Source: an archaeon
GTDB taxonomy: Archaea > Nanobdellota > Nanobdellia > Woesearchaeales > JAHJEM01
Direction of reading: 5' to 3'
DNA: 14,831 nt
NCBI GenBank assembly: GCA_020057445.1
Contig: JAGVFV010000163.1
Coordinates: forward strand, 1 to 14,831
Shown here: positions 11,987-14,831 of the stretch, one piece after another
Position numbering within the stretch: the first letter of the stretch is position 1
Layout of the letters: each line of letters begins with the position of its first letter
Program-made: the position numbers and the translations under genes
Notes under the pieces: model-generated
What the model was told of the DNA's origin: nothing
The model's input: the letters and a program-made list of their open reading frames with translations, nothing else
Database searches by the model: none

Positions 11987-13024
11987 ATGCTCTCCCCAGA
12001 ATCAAAGAGGGAATTGGTCAGGCAGCAGTATCGCATCATCGGCAGCCATAGCGCTGTGAAGGTGTGCGGCTGGACCAAAAAGATGATAAGGGGAGAGGGT
12101 GCTTGCTATAAGCACGCCTTTTATGGTATCAGGAGCAATCAGTGTCTGCAGATGACGACCTCGATTTCCTGTGCAAACAGGTGCACGTTCTGCTGGCGGG
12201 GGTATAAGGCTCCTGTTGCAAAGGAGTGGGAGTGGGATGTGGATGATCCTCTCATGATTCTTGATGGCAGTATCAAGTCCCATCTTGCCTTGCTTATCGG
12301 TCTGAAAGGATATGATAAGGCTGACAAGAAGCTGTTTGAAGAGTCCAGGCATGTGAAGCATGTCGCCCTTTCCTTGACAGGGGAGCCTATTGTATACCCG
12401 CGTATCAATGAACTGCTGGCATTGTTCAACAAGAGAGGGATTTCGACGTTCATGGTCACGAATGCCCAGTATCCTGATGCTATCAGGGATCTTGCGCCAG
12501 TCACCCAGCTGTATATCAGCCTGGATGCACCGAATCGTAAGCTATTGAAGGAGGTGGACGTCCCGTTGTTTAGGGATTATTGGGACCGCCTCATGCAGAG
12601 CCTGGATGCCATGGCAGGGAAGAAGCAGAGGACGTGTATCCGCCTCACCTGTGTCAAGGACATGAATATGATTGATCCGGAAGAATATGCAAAACTCATC
12701 AGCCGTGCCAGCCCTGACTTTGTAGAGTGCAAGAGCTACATGTTTGTCGGGGCGAGCAGGCAGCGCTTGTCTTTGAAGAACATGCCTTATCATGAGGAAG
12801 TCGTGGCATTCGCAAAGCAAGTGGTTTCATTCCTTCCGGAGTATGAGATTGCTGCAGAGCATACTGCCTCACGGGCAGTGATGCTTGCGAAGAAGGAGTT
12901 CAAGATCAAAGGCGAATGGCATGCGTGGATTGATTTTGACAAGTGGCAGAAGCTCTCTGTTGCTGGGAAGGAGTTTTCGACAAAGGATTATCTTGCGAAG
13001 ACACCGCGGCAGTTTATTTGTTAA
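11987..13024 (+). CDS. taw1: tRNA 4-demethylwyosine synthase (radical SAM), Taw1
   Basis: 345-residue radical-SAM enzyme of the archaeal TYW1 type. It converts m1G37 of tRNA(Phe) to 4-demethylwyosine with pyruvate as the two-carbon donor, the second step of wyosine synthesis. The SAM cluster motif C62-xxx-C66-xx-C69 (SCANRCTFCWRGYK) is intact. The three N-terminal cysteines that hold the second Fe-S cluster are present at C27, C40 and C53, closely matching the spacing of the Methanocaldococcus enzyme. Further conserved features are GACYKHAFYGIRSNQCLQM, the SLTGEP strand and ISLDAP. The usual C-terminal EWHAWIDFDKW is present. Taw1 requires Trm5 upstream and often Taw2/Taw3 later; none is in this window. 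Function assignment is firm; the tRNA(Phe) target is family knowledge. Confidence 0.95.
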   Translation: MLSPESKRELVRQQYRIIGSHSAVKVCGWTKKMIRGEGACYKHAFYGIRSNQCLQMTTSISCANRCTFCWRGYKAPVAKEWEWDVDDPLMILDGSIKSHLALLIGLKGYDKADKKLFEESRHVKHVALSLTGEPIVYPRINELLALFNKRGISTFMVTNAQYPDAIRDLAPVTQLYISLDAPNRKLLKEVDVPLFRDYWDRLMQSLDAMAGKKQRTCIRLTCVKDMNMIDPEEYAKLISRASPDFVECKSYMFVGASRQRLSLKNMPYHEEVVAFAKQVVSFLPEYEIAAEHTASRAVMLAKKEFKIKGEWHAWIDFDKWQKLSVAGKEFSTKDYLAKTPRQFIC

Positions 13025-13069
13025 GAATACCCCGTCGCTTGCGATACTCTTTTCAAGGGTATTCTTAAC
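13020..13069. repeat. 13-bp inverted repeat at the taw1 stop
   Basis: GTTAAGAATACCC (13020-13032) and GGGTATTCTTAAC (13057-13069) with a 24-nt spacer that contains a small TCGC-TT-GCGA hairpin. The taw1 stop codon (13022-13024) lies in the left arm. The left half closely resembles the start of the neighbouring palindrome at 13071, suggesting related repeats. It may act in 3' end formation. Confidence 0.6.
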
Positions 13070-13070
13070 A

Positions 13071-13108
13071 TTAAAAATACCCCGCCTCTTGAGGCGGTTG
13101 GGATTTTT
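13071..13108. terminator. Bidirectional terminator between taw1 and the HTH gene
   Basis: Perfect core CCGCCTC-TT-GAGGCGG (13082-13088 / 13091-13097) extended by an AAAAAT / ATTTTT outer pairing. This gives a T-tract after the stem on each strand. It lies between convergent genes and overlaps the HTH gene's stop (13107-13109). Confidence 0.65.
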
Positions 13109-13757
13109 ATTTTCCAAGGAGATTGAATATCCCCTGCGGATCGTAGAGCGTGTCTATCTTTCCTTTGAAGTTCTGGAAGTGCTGGTCTTGCCTCGTCAGT
13201 CCGTCTTCCATTTCAAAGAGGTTGTGGCTCCAGACGATGACCTTTCTGTCTTTTCCATTCCAGGTTATCATTTGGTTGCTGATTGTGGCCCTGACTTCGC
13301 CAAGGTTTTCGGTGATGACGAGAAGTTCGATGTCTTTTGTCTTGCCGTGGAAGAGGCCGATTGCCTGGCAAGTACGGATGAGAGGTTCATTCATATAGAA
13401 GAATTTTTTGATGAATGGCCGTTCTTCCTGATTCAGCATCAAGAGCCGGATGTGCATCAGGTCGAACATCTCGATCTCTTTCAGTGATAATGTCTGGTTG
13501 AACACTCCTGCCTTTGAAAGGATGTTCAAGGTTGCTGTCTCTTTTTTCAGGCTGTAGAATGTCGGGGGTTTTCCTGGCTTTTTTGTCTTTCCTGTCCTTC
13601 GTTCAAGATAGCCTTGGGCTTCGAGTATCTGGAGTTGGTGGAGGACATTGGGTATGCTTGTCTTGGTCTTCTTGGCAAGTTCCTGGGCTGAGCAATCCTT
13701 TGCCGCTATCTCTTTTAGGAACGATTTTCGTGTGCTGGTCAGAACAATCTCGTCCAT
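13107..13757 (-). CDS. Winged-HTH regulator with degenerate nucleotidyltransferase-like domain
   Basis: 216 residues. Residues 1-75 are a winged HTH (STRKSFLKEIA, CSAQELAKKTKTSIPNVLHQLQILEAQGYLERR, then a basic wing TGKTKKPGKPPTFYSLKK). Later, IGLFHGKTKDIELLVITENL (about 134-153) matches the fold of archaeal HTH regulators fused to minimal nucleotidyltransferase-like domains. There the motif would read GSxxRG...SDIDLL; here it is GLFHGKTKDIELL, so the Gly-Ser and one acidic residue are missing and catalysis is unlikely. ATG 13757 lies 26 bp below a TATA box. The gene is convergent with taw1 and divergent from the GT4 gene across an AT-rich gap. DNA-binding regulator is well supported; the second domain is inference. 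Confidence 0.75.
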   Translation of the reverse strand: MDEIVLTSTRKSFLKEIAAKDCSAQELAKKTKTSIPNVLHQLQILEAQGYLERRTGKTKKPGKPPTFYSLKKETATLNILSKAGVFNQTLSLKEIEMFDLMHIRLLMLNQEERPFIKKFFYMNEPLIRTCQAIGLFHGKTKDIELLVITENLGEVRATISNQMITWNGKDRKVIVWSHNLFEMEDGLTRQDQHFQNFKGKIDTLYDPQGIFNLLGK

Positions 13758-13777
13758 TCATTTGATTTGTTGGAACT

Positions 13778-13788
13778 AATATAAAAAT
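13778..13788 (-). promoter_or_regulatory. TATA box of the HTH regulator gene
   Basis: Minus strand ATTTTTATATT centred 26 bp above ATG 13757, predicting a leaderless mRNA. Confidence 0.65.
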
Positions 13789-13949
13789 TTTTCTAATCCA
13801 GCATTACATTATTAGCTTAATTAACATATTAACTTATTGACTATATTTACTTTCACTCTTATTATTTTTAAATGATCGATTACTTTTTTTTAGTGAAAAC
13901 CAAAAAACATTTAAACTACCCTTTTCAAAATAAGTAATAGGGCATTAAT
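13789..13949 (+). promoter_or_regulatory. AT-rich intergenic region with GT4 promoter
   Basis: Very AT-rich gap between divergent genes. TATA-like ATTTAAACT (13909-13917) predicts initiation near 13939, ahead of the leader ORF and GT4 gene. Inverted repeat TTTCACT (13851-13857) / AGTGAAA (13892-13898) lies just upstream of it and could be an operator. Nothing else is evident. Confidence 0.4.
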
Positions 13950-14003
13950 ATGGGTGGATTGACTACGTTTCAAGTTAGCCAAAAGAAGGTGGGGAGACAG
14001 TGA
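13950..14003 (+). CDS. 17-codon leader ORF overlapping the GT4 start
   Basis: ATG 13950 opens MGGLTTFQVSQKKVGRQ and stops with TGA at 14001-14003, overlapping the GT4 GTG (14000) by the bases GTGA. That stop-start overlap is typical of translational coupling. The ATG is about 11 nt beyond the predicted initiation site. The peptide resembles no known leader. It may regulate GT4 or be a chance ORF. Confidence 0.35.
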   Translation: MGGLTTFQVSQKKVGRQ

Positions 14004-14831
14004 AGGTCCTGATGTTCGGCTGGGAGTTTCCTCCGGTCATGTCAGGGGGTCTTGGCACTGCCTGCTTTGGCCTTACAAAAGGCCTTTCTAAGAATAATGT
14101 GAATGTCACGTTTGTCATGCCTACTGGCCCTGCAAGCATCCATCATGATCATTGCAATGTCATTGTCGCTGATAAGATGTCTTTGGAGAATGTGCAGTTC
14201 CGCAAGGTTCCTTCTCTTTTAGTGCCCTACCTAAATTCTGGAGGCTATGATCTTCGGTTCAGAAAGCTCCTCTCGAAAGGGGGGAGTGATGGTCATAGCC
14301 GCCTTTATGGTCATAACCTCTTGCAGGAGGTGTACCGGTTTGGCGAGCTTGCTGCCCTCATTGCCGAGCTCGAAGACCATGATGTGATACACGCACATGA
14401 CTGGATGACGTATCCTGCAGGCATCAAGGCAAAAAAGACAAGGAAGAAACCTTTGGTTGTCCATGTACATGCGACAGAGTTTGACAGGACTGGATTTAAT
14501 GGGGTCAACCAGGCAGTATATGATATTGAGCGTGAAGGCATGCATGCTGCTGATCGGGTCATCACTGTTTCCAATTATACCAAGGACATTGTGACAAAGC
14601 ATTATGGCATCCCGCCAGACAAGGTGGATGTGGTGCATAATGCTGTCGAATTCACCGACTTTCCTGAGATTGTGAAGAAGACTGCGGGGATGAAGACAGT
14701 CCTCTTTTTGGGACGTATCACCTTGCAGAAAGGCCCTGACTATTTCATCGAAGCCGCAAGGCGCGTGCTTGACAAGGATTCTAACGTGAGGTTCATCATT
14801 GCAGGCTCAGGAGATATGGAGCATAGGATGA
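14000..14831 (+). CDS. GT4-family glycosyltransferase (glycogen/starch-synthase-like), 3' truncated by window
   Basis: 277 residues are visible, running off the end. The N-terminal GT-B domain starts VKVLMFGWEFPPVMSGGLGTACFGLTKGLS with the nucleotide-sugar loop GGLGTA. Then come VIHAHDWMTYPAG (about 129-141), VHVHATEFDRTG, ITVSNYTKDIV, VHNAVEF and the second-domain motif FLGRITLQKGPDYFIEAA, with R239 and K244 in the usual phosphate-binding positions. The later E-x7-E motif is outside the window. The GWEFPP..GGLG start is typical of GT4 and glycogen-synthase-like enzymes that use ADP- or UDP-glucose; the donor is not determined. The GTG start is chosen because GGGGAG (13991-13996) lies 3 nt upstream and the first codon begins the first beta strand. 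Confidence 0.92.
   Translation, partial: MKVLMFGWEFPPVMSGGLGTACFGLTKGLSKNNVNVTFVMPTGPASIHHDHCNVIVADKMSLENVQFRKVPSLLVPYLNSGGYDLRFRKLLSKGGSDGHSRLYGHNLLQEVYRFGELAALIAELEDHDVIHAHDWMTYPAGIKAKKTRKKPLVVHVHATEFDRTGFNGVNQAVYDIEREGMHAADRVITVSNYTKDIVTKHYGIPPDKVDVVHNAVEFTDFPEIVKKTAGMKTVLFLGRITLQKGPDYFIEAARRVLDKDSNVRFIIAGSGDMEHRM

Noticed and set aside
1..14831. tRNA and rRNA genes
   Set aside because: No T-arm consensus (GGTTCGAATCC-type) with matching acceptor stems, and no rRNA-like segment, on either strand.

Overview
This window is archaeal chromosomal DNA. Almost every gene start has an archaeal TATA box (TTTATAAAT, TTTATATAA and similar) centred about 26 bp upstream, so most transcripts look leaderless. 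It also carries Taw1 (archaeal wyosine synthesis), a TrmB-type regulator, and a large Cys-rich surface protein with dockerin-like DNDCD motifs and a C-terminal helical tail. These, with a bacterial-type AspRS, suggest a DPANN-like lineage such as Woesearchaeota or Pacearchaeota. That placement is inference; no marker in the window proves it.

Layout. (1) 1-1694: a plus-strand carbon-nitrogen hydrolase (N-carbamoylputrescine amidase type) converges with 1 bp to spare on a minus-strand pair, a YbaK/EbsC tRNA-editing protein and a small three-helix membrane protein. (2) 1695-2013: no protein gene. It holds a 168-bp element with 14-bp terminal inverted repeats and a flanking CAGAAA direct repeat (MITE-like, with nested stems). 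Directly beside it is the first pair of an unusual palindrome family. (3) 2014-8977: five minus-strand genes, each with its own promoter: a GNAT-like protein, aspS, the surface protein, a DUF1858-HesB fusion, and a thioredoxin-fold protein. (4) 9010-9100: the second palindrome pair, between the divergent promoters of the thioredoxin-fold gene and gdhA. (5) 9173-11776: gdhA converges on a TrmB-family regulator, which is divergent from an orphan ORF. The last two genes look more AT-rich than their neighbours. (6) 11987-13757: taw1 converges on an HTH regulator across two related palindromes, one a likely bidirectional terminator. (7) 13950-14831: a 17-codon leader ORF overlaps the GTG start of a GT4 glycosyltransferase that runs off the end.

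The strongest unexplained signal is the palindrome family. Four stem-loops (1912-1957, 1960-2001, 9010-9055, 9058-9100) share the arms TAGT-N4-GACA / TGTC-N4'-ACTA. The central four bases differ in every copy (AAAC, GAAG, GGGG, CAAT), yet the opposite arm is complementary each time. They come as pairs with exactly 2 bp between members, and the two pairs sit at the two edges of the five-gene minus-strand block. This is either compensated (co-varying) stems or copying of one arm onto the other.
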